Source of the DNA: Clostridiales bacterium
GTDB lineage: Bacteria; Bacillota; Clostridia; Oscillospirales; Acutalibacteraceae
Assembly: GCA_019415925.1 (NCBI GenBank)
Contig: DXYG01000045.1
Location: 1-20,676 of the forward strand
Reading direction: 5' to 3'
DNA: 20,676 nucleotides
Shown here: in pieces, positions 7,959 to 15,191 of the stretch
Layout of the letters: each line of letters starts with the position of its first letter
How positions within the stretch are numbered: the stretch's first letter is position 1
The notes under the pieces: model-generated
Databases searched by the model: none
What the model saw: the letters and a program-made list of their open reading frames with translations, nothing else
What the model was told of the DNA's origin: nothing
Position numbers and translations under genes: made by a program

Positions 7959-7987
7959 TTGATTTTTTGAAAGCAATAGAGTATAAT
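7959..7987 (+). promoter_or_regulatory. Sigma-A-type promoter of the mraZ transcription unit
   Basis: TTGATT (7959-7964) and a perfect TATAAT (7982-7987) are 17 nt apart. The predicted start of transcription falls near 7994, just before the GTG-box repeats. Confidence 0.75.
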
Positions 7988-7998
7988 TATATCAATCG

Positions 7999-8024
7999 GT
8001 GGCATATTGTGTCATTTGGTGACT
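7999..8024 (+). promoter_or_regulatory. Putative MraZ operator: three GTG boxes at 10-nt spacing
   Basis: GTGGCAT (7999-8005), GTGTCAT (8009-8015) and GTGACT (8019-8024) repeat at exactly 10-nt intervals immediately downstream of the promoter. MraZ is known in other bacteria to bind short G-rich direct repeats, about one helical turn apart, upstream of its own gene. The position and period fit that architecture, so autoregulation is inferred. Confidence 0.65.
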
Positions 8025-8077
8025 GAATACAACGATTTTTCAAGAATTTTCAAACTAAAGTGACGGAGGTGGGCAAA

Positions 8078-8497
8078 ATGTTTTCGGGAATGTCAAATCA
8101 TTCGATTGACGCTAAAGGCAGAATTGTTTTGCCTGCAAAATTCCGTGAAGAGCTTGGAGATACCTTTTTTCTTGCAAGAGGTTTTGGAAACTGCTGTATT
8201 CAGGCTATGTCCGCCGACCAGTTCAATTCAATCTGCGCAAAGATTCTTGAGCTTCCTGCCGACAAGGCTATGGCTTTGCAGTACACCTTCAGCGCAACTG
8301 CCGTTGAGGTTACTCCGAACGCTCAGGGCAGAGTAATAATTCCCCAGAATCTGCGTGAGTTTGCTTCCATTGAAAGCGACGCACTCGTTATCGGAATGAA
8401 CAATCGAATTGAAATCTGGAGCAAAACCAAATTTGACGAATTTATGGCTTCGCAGAAAGATACCATCTCTGAAGCTCTGTCAATGCTGAGATTGTAA
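8078..8497 (+). CDS. mraZ: Transcriptional regulator MraZ
   Basis: The 139-residue protein has the two tandem SpoVT/AbrB-like swapped-hairpin repeats of MraZ, each with its DxxGR-type motif: DAKGR at 11-15 and NAQGR at 81-85, followed by VLPAKFRE and VIIPQNLRE. MraZ forms an oligomeric ring that binds repeated boxes in its own promoter and controls the division and cell wall cluster. It is the usual first gene of that cluster. ATG 8078 is chosen because GGAGGT at 8065-8070 lies 7 nt upstream. The in-frame GTG at 8060 would precede that ribosome site and lacks one of its own. rsmH follows after 11 bp, so the two are almost certainly co-transcribed. Confidence 0.96.
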   Translation: MFSGMSNHSIDAKGRIVLPAKFREELGDTFFLARGFGNCCIQAMSADQFNSICAKILELPADKAMALQYTFSATAVEVTPNAQGRVIIPQNLREFASIESDALVIGMNNRIEIWSKTKFDEFMASQKDTISEALSMLRL

Positions 8498-8508
8498 GGA
8501 GGAATATT

Positions 8509-9432
8509 ATGGAATTCTCCCACATCCCCGTACTCCTCAACGAAACAATCGAGGGGCTTGACATTAAGGAAAACGGTATTTATGCCGACGGAACGGCAGG
8601 CGGAGGCGGTCACAGCAGTGAGATTTTAAAGCGCCTTACCACAGGCAAGCTAATCTCAATTGACCGTGACCCCGATGCGATTTCGGTACTCACCCAAAGG
8701 TTTAAAAGTAATGAAAACTCTATAATAATAAAGGGCAATTTTGCTGACATTAAGGAGCTTTTACAGCTTCGGGGCGTAGGCAGGCTTGACGGCGTTCTGC
8801 TCGACATCGGCGTCTCCTCCCATCAGCTTGATACAGCTTCAAGGGGCTTTTCGTTCCACGAGGACGCACCTCTTGATATGCGAATGAGTCAGAGCGGAAC
8901 AACTGCCGAAGAGCTTGTTAACACCCTGCCCTTTGATGAATTAAGACGTATTATTTCAAGCTACGGCGAAGAAAAATACGCTTCCTCAATTGCAAAGGGC
9001 ATTGTCTCTGCAAGAGAGCAAAATCCGATTAAAACTACGCTTGAGCTTGCTGAAATCATCAAACAGAACGTACCGCAGAAGGTAAGACGTGACACTCACC
9101 CGGCAAGAAAAACCTTTCAGGCACTGCGCATAGCCGTTAATGACGAGCTCGGCGCACTTGAAAAGGGACTTGACGGTGCGTTTGAAATGCTCGGAAAGGG
9201 CGGACGGCTTGCCGTCATAACCTTCCATTCGCTTGAGGACAGAATCGTCAAGCAAAAAATGGCGTCTTGGTGTCAGGGCTGTACGTGCCCCAAGGATTTT
9301 CCTGTTTGCGTTTGCGGAAACAAGCCGAAGGCAAAGCTTGTAAATAAAAAGCCTGTTTGTGCAAATGAAACAGAATTAAACGAAAACCCGAGAGCCAGAA
9401 GTGCAAAGTTGAGAATATGCGAAAAAATTTAA
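8509..9432 (+). CDS. rsmH: 16S rRNA (cytosine(1402)-N(4))-methyltransferase RsmH (MraW)
   Basis: The 307-residue protein is of normal length for RsmH, which uses S-adenosylmethionine to methylate N4 of C1402 in 16S rRNA at the ribosomal P site. It shows the SAM-binding loop DGTAGGGGHS (27-36), LLDIGVSSHQLD, RGFSFHEDAPLDMRM, the HPARKTFQALRIAVNDEL motif, and the Cys-rich segment CQGCTCPKDFPVCVCG near the C-terminus that is common in this family. The start ATG has GGAGG just upstream. It is the partner of mraZ in nearly all dcw clusters. Its stop codon lies inside an A/T-rich perfect inverted repeat, and the following gene has a separate promoter, so mraZ-rsmH may end as a two-gene unit here. 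Confidence 0.97.
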   Translation: MEFSHIPVLLNETIEGLDIKENGIYADGTAGGGGHSSEILKRLTTGKLISIDRDPDAISVLTQRFKSNENSIIIKGNFADIKELLQLRGVGRLDGVLLDIGVSSHQLDTASRGFSFHEDAPLDMRMSQSGTTAEELVNTLPFDELRRIISSYGEEKYASSIAKGIVSAREQNPIKTTLELAEIIKQNVPQKVRRDTHPARKTFQALRIAVNDELGALEKGLDGAFEMLGKGGRLAVITFHSLEDRIVKQKMASWCQGCTCPKDFPVCVCGNKPKAKLVNKKPVCANETELNENPRARSAKLRICEKI

Positions 9433-9442
9433 AAATTTTTTC
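9421..9442 (+). terminator. Possible A/T-rich terminator overlapping the rsmH stop
   Basis: GAAAAAATTT (9421-9430) pairs perfectly with AAATTTTTTC (9433-9442) with only two bases between, ending in six T. The stem is entirely weak pairs apart from the outermost G-C and the loop is tight, so termination strength is doubtful. Confidence 0.4.
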
Positions 9443-9451
9443 TCTCAGCTA

Positions 9452-9480
9452 TAGACAAAGTAACTTATTTGTAGTAAAAT
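9452..9480 (+). promoter_or_regulatory. Sigma-A-type promoter upstream of ftsL
   Basis: TAGACA (9452-9457) and TAAAAT (9475-9480) are 17 nt apart in the 280-bp gap between rsmH and ftsL. The resulting leader would be about 225 nt long. Confidence 0.55.
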
Positions 9481-9500
9481 ATAACAAAGTTGTAAAGAAT

Positions 9501-9539
9501 ATTACAAATACAATCAATTGTGGTTAACGTGTTTGTAAT
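9501..9539. promoter_or_regulatory. Inverted repeat in the long ftsL leader
   Basis: ATTACAAATAC (9501-9511) is complementary to GTGTTTGTAAT (9529-9539) at 10 of 11 positions. It lies 20 nt after the putative -10 element, where it could be an operator or a 5'-leader hairpin. The rest of the 9433-9712 gap is AT-rich; I see nothing else in it except small hairpins near 9570 and 9597-9614. Confidence 0.4.
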
Positions 9540-9712
9540 TACTACATATACGGTTTACTTTCATTTAGTTCTGCAAAAAGAACAGATTGTGTGTGACAAT
9601 TAGGATTAATTGTTAAAAAATTGAAACTTTTTTGCTTTATGGAAATATGAGCTTAAAAGCAGTGTGTTTTATGAAAATTTTTTGATAGAGAAAGGCACAA
9701 GGTGCAGGAGTA

Positions 9713-10267
9713 ATGGCATACGAAAACAGAAATGCAGCTTATGATTTGAGTCTTTTTGACGAAGATGTTGCCTATTCAAACGGTTCGGCTTTACCAAAGC
9801 GCAAAGAACAGGAAGTACATAAGAAGCAGACAAAGAAAAATACAAAAACTACAGGCAAGGTTTCAACTATTCCTCAGGAGGAATTTTACAGAATCCGCCG
9901 CCGTAAGCGTAATCCGCTCAAGCTTGCTTTAGGAAGCATCGGCGGTGCGGCAGTTGCAGTAGTAATCGGTTTTATTATAGTGGGACAGGTTCAGCTTACA
10001 GAGCTTAATCAGGAAATTATTACGGCAAAGTCATTGCTGGCAGACTCCCAGAGTATTTATACTCAGAATCAGATGAAGGTTGAATCCAAGCTTTCAAATG
10101 CAGAGATTGAGGAGTATGCCGAGGATGTGCTTGGTATGACCAAAGCATCAAACGCACAGAAAGAATTTGTTACTCTTTCGGGCGGTGACAAAGCAGAGGT
10201 TTCTGCTCAGGAAAGTGATAATCTTTTTACTCAGTTTATAGATTCCATTAAAAATCTTTGGTCATAA
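9713..10267 (+). CDS. ftsL: FtsL-like cell division protein
   Basis: The 184-residue bitopic protein has a long basic cytoplasmic N-terminus (about 1-70, with KKQTKKNTK and RIRRRKRNPLK), one transmembrane helix (about 71-93), and an extracytoplasmic coiled-coil region beginning QVQLTELNQEI. It then has the IEEYAEDVLGMTKA segment typical of Clostridial FtsL/septum-formation initiator proteins. FtsL bridges the FtsQ/DivIB-DivIC complex to the FtsW-PBP synthase. Sequence conservation is low in this family, so the call rests on topology, that motif, and position between rsmH and a class B PBP. The AGGAG at 9706-9710 is too close to the ATG; AAGGTG at 9699-9704 has better spacing. A strong terminator follows directly, which is unusual for this gene. 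Confidence 0.82.
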   Translation: MAYENRNAAYDLSLFDEDVAYSNGSALPKRKEQEVHKKQTKKNTKTTGKVSTIPQEEFYRIRRRKRNPLKLALGSIGGAAVAVVIGFIIVGQVQLTELNQEIITAKSLLADSQSIYTQNQMKVESKLSNAEIEEYAEDVLGMTKASNAQKEFVTLSGGDKAEVSAQESDNLFTQFIDSIKNLWS

Positions 10268-10305
10268 CATTCATTGCAATTTAATAAATATGTTATGAAA
10301 GAATG

Positions 10306-10335
10306 AGAGTTAAGACTGCGTCTTGACTCTTTTTT
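10306..10335 (+). terminator. Rho-independent terminator between ftsL and the PBP gene
   Basis: AGAGTTAAGAC (10306-10316) pairs with GTCTTGACTCT (10320-10330) with a single wobble and a 3-nt loop, running into six T (10330-10335). It is a textbook structure placed inside the dcw cluster, so transcription of the downstream genes must use read-through or a promoter I could not identify between 10336 and 10404. Confidence 0.88.
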
Positions 10336-10404
10336 CGGTATATACGGTGTAGAACGTAAATTTGACTGCGGAGGTATTCCGCTTGCGGTAGAAGGAGAAT
10401 TGTT

Positions 10405-12672
10405 TTGGAAAATAACGGTAATATACGCAAAAATTCAAAAAAAGCCGCAAAAGGTCCCAATCAGCGTTTAAGACAGCGCACTGCTGTCCTTATAATATTG
10501 ATATTGGTAGTCGGATTCGGTGCGGCAATCGCAAGACTCGGCTTTCTTACTATTGTACAGGGAAGCTCGCTTCAGGAGGATGCTGTCGGACAACAGCTCA
10601 AGGATACTACTATCCCTGCCAAGCGTGGTACAATCTACGATGCAAACGGCAAGGTACTTGCCGAAAGTGCGTCGGTGTGGCAGGTTGTAATGGCGCCGAT
10701 TTATTTTGAAAATGATGAACAGAGAAAGGCGGCAGCAGAAGGACTGTCGCAAATTCTCGGTCTTGATTATGATAATGTTTACGAAAAGACAACGCAGAAA
10801 AGCTACTATGTGGTTGTAAAGCGAAAAATTGAGGTTGAAGCAAGGGATAAGGTTCTTGAGCTTATCGACACGCTCTCGGAAAAATACAAATGCGGCAACG
10901 TAATTCAGCTGCTTGACGACTACAAGCGTTACTATCCGCAGAACGACCTTGCATCCTGCGTAATCGGCTTTACGGGAAGTGATGAACAGGGCCTTGAGGG
11001 CGTTGAATATGAGTACGACGACTATCTTTCAGGAACTCCGGGAAGAATCATAACGGCTAAAAATGCAAGAGGAACGGATATGCCGTTCCAGTATGAACAG
11101 AATGTTGAAGCAGAGGACGGCAACAACATTTATCTTACGATAGATGAAACGGTGCAGTCAATCTGCGAAAAATATATGAAGCAGGGAATTGCGGACAACA
11201 ACGTACTCAACAGAGGCGTTTGTATTGCAATGGACGTAAACACAGGCGCAATTCTTGCAATGGTTACGGTTGACGGCTACGACCTTAACGACCCGTACAC
11301 TCTGCCGACGGAAACGCAGAAGAAAATTAATGCACTTGCAAAAGACAAACAGGCTCAGGCAGAAAGCGAAGCGCTTTCTGCAATGTGGCGTAACAAGGCT
11401 ATCACCGATACCTATATGCCCGGTTCGGTATTCAAAATGTGTACTGCCTCAATGGCGCTTGAAGAGGGCAAGGTTAACGACAACAGCACATTTACCTGCG
11501 GCGGCTCAATGGTTGTAAGCGACAAGACTATCCACTGCCACGCTCTCGGCGGTCACGGAACGCAGAACTTTGTTCAGGCTGTATGCAACTCCTGCAACCC
11601 TGCATTTATTCAGATAGGTCAGCTTATCGGAATGAACAAATTCTGTCAGTATTATCAGGGCTTCGGATTTTCTCAGAAAACGGGAATCGACCTCCCCGGT
11701 GAAGCTGACGATAATTTCTGGAAAGAGGGAACAATGACCGACGTTGACCTTGCGGTTGCATCCTTCGGTCAGAACTTCTCAATTACGCCTATTCAAATGA
11801 TTACAGCCTGCTCAGCTGTAGCAAACGGCGGATACGTTCTTCAGCCTTATGTCGTTTCAAAGATAACCGACTCCAACGGCAACGTAATCAAAAATGTTGA
11901 AAAAAAGGTAAAGCGTCAGGTTATTTCAAAAGAAACCTCCGATAAAATGAACGAAATCCTCGGATACAATACTTCAACGGCAGGCGCAACGGCAGGCTAC
12001 GTTGCAGGCTACAAGGTAGCAGGTAAAACAGGTACGTCTGAGAAAATCGGCTCAAAGGTTGAAAGCCATTTCAGCGAGGACTATATCGCTTCATTCTGCG
12101 GATATGCACCTGCTGACGACCCGCAGATTGCAATGCTCGTGTTCTTCGATACTCCGTCGGGAGATGCATACTACGGCTCACAGGTTTCTTCTCCCGTGTT
12201 CATAAATATTATGTCTGAGGTTCTTCCGTACCTTGAAATCAAGACGGAATACACCGACAGCGAGCTTGAATACGTTGACGTTTCGGCAGGCGATTACACG
12301 GGAATGACTGTTTCAGAGGCTGAGGCTGCTGCACAGAACGACGGCTTTACGACAACCATAAAGGGAGAGGGAGATAAGGTTATCGCACAGATACCTCCGG
12401 TTTCCTCAAAAATCCAGACAGGAGGAAATGTTGTACTCTACACCGACGATACCAGCAGGAGCGAAACAGTAATTGTTCCCAATCTTGTCGGATATTCAGC
12501 TTCTGAGGTCAACAACGTTGCAAGTGCCTACGGATTGAACGTAAGCTTCTCGGGTGCGTCAGAAACGGGCGTTGTCAGCACGTCACAGGATATTGCAGAG
12601 GGAACGTCGGTAAGTCCCGGTACGGTAATTACTGTAACTTTTGCCTCTTCGACAACAACATTTAATGACTGA
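10405..12672 (+). CDS. Class B penicillin-binding protein (FtsI/PBP2B/SpoVD type) with two PASTA domains
   Basis: The 755-residue protein has a basic cytoplasmic tail, a membrane helix at about 27-49, a PBP dimerisation domain (about 65-225; KRGTIYDANGKVLA at its start), and a transpeptidase domain. The transpeptidase carries all three active-site motifs: S341-V-F-K344, S396-C-N398 and K541-T-G543. Two C-terminal PASTA domains follow, at about 632-690 and 694-752. It cross-links septal peptidoglycan with FtsW as polymerase partner. Position after ftsL argues for the divisional enzyme, but Bacillus SpoVD (sporulation) has similar architecture and sits at the same locus, so FtsI versus SpoVD is unresolved. 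The start is TTG 10405, supported by GAAGGAG at 10391-10397 with 7-nt spacing; no upstream ATG fits. Confidence 0.93.
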   Translation: MENNGNIRKNSKKAAKGPNQRLRQRTAVLIILILVVGFGAAIARLGFLTIVQGSSLQEDAVGQQLKDTTIPAKRGTIYDANGKVLAESASVWQVVMAPIYFENDEQRKAAAEGLSQILGLDYDNVYEKTTQKSYYVVVKRKIEVEARDKVLELIDTLSEKYKCGNVIQLLDDYKRYYPQNDLASCVIGFTGSDEQGLEGVEYEYDDYLSGTPGRIITAKNARGTDMPFQYEQNVEAEDGNNIYLTIDETVQSICEKYMKQGIADNNVLNRGVCIAMDVNTGAILAMVTVDGYDLNDPYTLPTETQKKINALAKDKQAQAESEALSAMWRNKAITDTYMPGSVFKMCTASMALEEGKVNDNSTFTCGGSMVVSDKTIHCHALGGHGTQNFVQAVCNSCNPAFIQIGQLIGMNKFCQYYQGFGFSQKTGIDLPGEADDNFWKEGTMTDVDLAVASFGQNFSITPIQMITACSAVANGGYVLQPYVVSKITDSNGNVIKNVEKKVKRQVISKETSDKMNEILGYNTSTAGATAGYVAGYKVAGKTGTSEKIGSKVESHFSEDYIASFCGYAPADDPQIAMLVFFDTPSGDAYYGSQVSSPVFINIMSEVLPYLEIKTEYTDSELEYVDVSAGDYTGMTVSEAEAAAQNDGFTTTIKGEGDKVIAQIPPVSSKIQTGGNVVLYTDDTSRSETVIVPNLVGYSASEVNNVASAYGLNVSFSGASETGVVSTSQDIAEGTSVSPGTVITVTFASSTTTFND

Positions 12673-12690
12673 TAAATATATGACCGTTGC

Positions 12691-12716
12691 GGGTAAAGCG
12701 TAAAAACGCTTTGCCC
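12691..12716 (+). other. Intercistronic hairpin between the PBP gene and mraY
   Basis: GGGTAAAGCG (12691-12700) pairs with CGCTTTGCCC (12707-12716) with one wobble and a 6-nt loop. It is followed by A-rich rather than T-rich sequence, so it is more likely an mRNA-stabilising or processing hairpin than a terminator. Confidence 0.55.
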
Positions 12717-12752
12717 AAAATCGGTTTAATACGTCTGAAAGGATAGATAAAT

Positions 12753-13784
12753 ATGATGGTTTACGGAATATGGACTTTTTGTGCGGCACTGGCGGCGTTT
12801 ATTATTTCCGCAGTGCTCGGAAGATTTTTAATCCCGTATCTTCACAAGCTTAATTTTGGTCAGACAATTCTCGACATCGGTCCGAGCTGGCACAAAAACA
12901 AGCAGGGCACTCCCACAATGGGCGGAATAATGTTCATTGCGGCAATCACTGTTGTTACAATAATCAGCACAATTGTCTATATCTTTACAGGCGCTGATTT
13001 TATCAACACATATTTTGCCGATATTTCCAAAGAAAGCCTGCTGATTTTTTCAGGCTTAGGTCTTGCTCTTGCAAACGGACTTATCGGCTTTATAGACGAC
13101 TATATCAAGGTTGTCAAAAAACGCAATCTAGGCTTAACTGCTAAGCAGAAGCTTGTACTGCAATTTGCTACAGCGGCAATTTACCTTGCTGTCTTAGGAT
13201 TTTTCGGTTGTGACACCGCTACAATAATTCCGTTTGTCGGCGAAGTTGACCTCGGCTTTTTCTACTATATCATAGCCGCTGTTGCAATTGTCGGCATAGT
13301 CAATTCGGTAAACCTTACCGACGGAGTTGACGGACTCGACGGCTCAATAACATTCTTTGCCTGTGTTTCGTTTATGCTGATTGCAAGTATGCTCGACAGC
13401 CTCGGACTTACGGCAATGTCTGCCGCAAGCTGCGGTGCATGCCTTGGCTTCCTCGTGTGGAATTTCCACCCTGCAAAGGTATTTATGGGCGACACAGGCT
13501 CACTCTTCCTCGGAGGACTTGTATGCGCTCTTGCGTTTGCAATGGATATGCCTATTCTTCTTATTCCCGTCGGCATTGTCTACATTGCAGAGGAGCTTTC
13601 GGTTATACTTCAGGTAAGTTACTTCAAGCTCACTCACGGCAAAAGGCTTTTCAAGATGAGTCCGATTCACCATCACTTTGAAATGTGCGGCTGGAGCGAG
13701 GTTAAAATTGTTGCAGTATTCAGCGCAGTAACAGCCGTTTTCGGTGCAATAGCTTTTGCGCTCGTGTATTTCGGAGTGAAATGA
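12753..13784 (+). CDS. mraY: Phospho-N-acetylmuramoyl-pentapeptide-transferase MraY
   Basis: The 343-residue polytopic membrane enzyme transfers phospho-MurNAc-pentapeptide from UDP to undecaprenyl phosphate, making lipid I. Family motifs are present: GTPTMGGIM (52-60), the catalytic pair D115-D116 in GFIDDYIK, NSVNLTDGVDGLDG, FMGDTGSLFLGG with its conserved aspartate, and the histidine motif SPIHHHFE (H306-H308). About ten hydrophobic segments fit the known fold. It is slightly longer than the Bacillus enzyme (about 324). ATG 12753 has AAAGGA at 12738-12743; an adjacent ATG at 12756 is also possible. The usual next gene, murD, is missing: ftsW follows after a 131-bp gap filled by a palindromic repeat. 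Confidence 0.97.
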   Translation: MMVYGIWTFCAALAAFIISAVLGRFLIPYLHKLNFGQTILDIGPSWHKNKQGTPTMGGIMFIAAITVVTIISTIVYIFTGADFINTYFADISKESLLIFSGLGLALANGLIGFIDDYIKVVKKRNLGLTAKQKLVLQFATAAIYLAVLGFFGCDTATIIPFVGEVDLGFFYYIIAAVAIVGIVNSVNLTDGVDGLDGSITFFACVSFMLIASMLDSLGLTAMSAASCGACLGFLVWNFHPAKVFMGDTGSLFLGGLVCALAFAMDMPILLIPVGIVYIAEELSVILQVSYFKLTHGKRLFKMSPIHHHFEMCGWSEVKIVAVFSAVTAVFGAIAFALVYFGVK

Positions 13785-13794
13785 TATTTATATC

Positions 13795-13893
13795 AATTGA
13801 AAATGGAAAATTAAAAATTGAAAATTAAGGTGGCGGCGTTGCCGCAATTATAATAAAGCTTAATGTTCCATTTTACATTGTAAATTTTCAATT
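13795..13893. repeat. About 100-bp palindromic repeat between mraY and ftsW
   Basis: A 36-nt left arm (13795-13830) is the imperfect inverted complement of the right arm (13858-13893). The outermost 10 bp (AATTGAAAAT) match perfectly. The centre holds a small GC-rich hairpin, GCGGC-GTT-GCCGC (near 13833-13845). It is rich in AAAATTGAAAATT-type sequence and resembles small miniature inverted-repeat elements common in Firmicutes intergenic DNA. On RNA it would fold into one long hairpin just ahead of the ftsW ribosome site (13901-13906). Confidence 0.7.
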
Positions 13894-13915
13894 AGTAAAA
13901 GGAGGGAAAAACCGT

Positions 13916-15172
13916 ATGGCTCCAAACAAAAGAATGATGCTCAAGGCAGACGTAAACAGAATATACGATGACGAATATTATTCGGAGCAGAAAATCAAGC
14001 AGGAAAAGTTTTTCGTCCGTCCCTCCCGTCAGCGCAAAATGAAGAAAACAAAGTGGTTTTCAATCGGAATGGGAATAGATTTGCCTTTCTGTATCATTAT
14101 TCTTATTCTGCTTACAATTGGAACAATAATGATGTTCTCGGCAAGCTATGCGTTTTCCTATTATACACAGGGTGACAGCTACTATTTTCTTACAAGACAG
14201 CTTATTTTTATCGTGGTTGGTCTTGCGGCTATGGTTTTAATGTCGTTTTTTAACTACAATAAGCTACACAGAATTGCCCCAATAGTCCTCGGAATTGCAT
14301 ATCTTTCACTTATGATAGTGCTTATTCTTCCGGGTGACAACGGCGTAAAGCGTTGGATTCCGCTCGGACTGTTCAATGTTCAGCCTTCCGAAATTGCAAA
14401 GTTTGCAATCATTCTGTTTTTTGCACACTGGGCGAGCAAGTATTACAACAAAATGCAGTTTGCACGCTACAGCGTTCTGCCCGGACTTATCGTGTTCGGC
14501 ACAACAGCTCTGCTTCTCTTCCTTGAGCCTCACTATTCGGGTATTGTAATTCTCGGAATCCTAACAGTGCTTATGCTCTACATAGGCGGAATGAAAACGA
14601 AATATCTGTTCATAGGCTTTGTGCTTATGGTGGGAGTTGTACTTCTCCTTGCAATGACCGGAGGCTTGACCTATGCAATGAGCCGTATGGACGGCTGGGG
14701 ACAGGCGCTTATCTATACCAACGAGGATATGTGGCAGACTACGTGGCAGACGAGAAATTCACTCTACGCAATCGGCTCGGGCGGCTTGTGGGGACTCGGA
14801 CTCGGACAGTCACGTCAGAAGTACCTCTATCTTCCCGAACCGCAGAACGACTTTATTTTCGCAATTGTTGTTGAAGAGCTCGGCTTTATCGGCGCAACAA
14901 TGATTCTCCTTATTTTCGCACTCCTTGTATGGAGAGGAATAACGCTTTCGCTCCGTGCAAAGGATAAATTCGGAAAGCTCCTAGGCATAGGTCTTACCTC
15001 GCAGATTGGTATTCAGGTTGTGCTGAATATCCTCGTAATTACCGACTGGCTTCCGAATACAGGTATTAGCCTGCCGTTTTTCAGCTACGGCGGCAGCTCG
15101 CTGATTATGCTGCTGGCGCAGATGGGTATAGTGCTTTCAATTTCAAGAACTGCAAATATTGAAAGACAGTAA
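13916..15172 (+). CDS. ftsW: SEDS-family peptidoglycan polymerase FtsW
   Basis: The 418-residue protein is a SEDS glycosyltransferase that polymerises lipid II during septation with its class B PBP partner. A basic cytoplasmic N-terminus of about 50 residues precedes roughly ten membrane helices. Signatures include GDNGVKRWIPLG, FNVQPSEIAKFA, the QNDFIFAIVVEELGFIG loop, and the C-terminal PNTGISLPFFSYGGSSLI. SpoVE and RodA are close relatives; its place next to murG in a dcw cluster favours FtsW (or a SpoVE-like role). The start ATG has GGAGGG at 13901-13906. murG begins 19 bp after the stop, so the two are co-transcribed. Confidence 0.93.
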   Translation: MAPNKRMMLKADVNRIYDDEYYSEQKIKQEKFFVRPSRQRKMKKTKWFSIGMGIDLPFCIIILILLTIGTIMMFSASYAFSYYTQGDSYYFLTRQLIFIVVGLAAMVLMSFFNYNKLHRIAPIVLGIAYLSLMIVLILPGDNGVKRWIPLGLFNVQPSEIAKFAIILFFAHWASKYYNKMQFARYSVLPGLIVFGTTALLLFLEPHYSGIVILGILTVLMLYIGGMKTKYLFIGFVLMVGVVLLLAMTGGLTYAMSRMDGWGQALIYTNEDMWQTTWQTRNSLYAIGSGGLWGLGLGQSRQKYLYLPEPQNDFIFAIVVEELGFIGATMILLIFALLVWRGITLSLRAKDKFGKLLGIGLTSQIGIQVVLNILVITDWLPNTGISLPFFSYGGSSLIMLLAQMGIVLSISRTANIERQ

Positions 15173-15191
15173 TATATACGGAGGAATGTAT

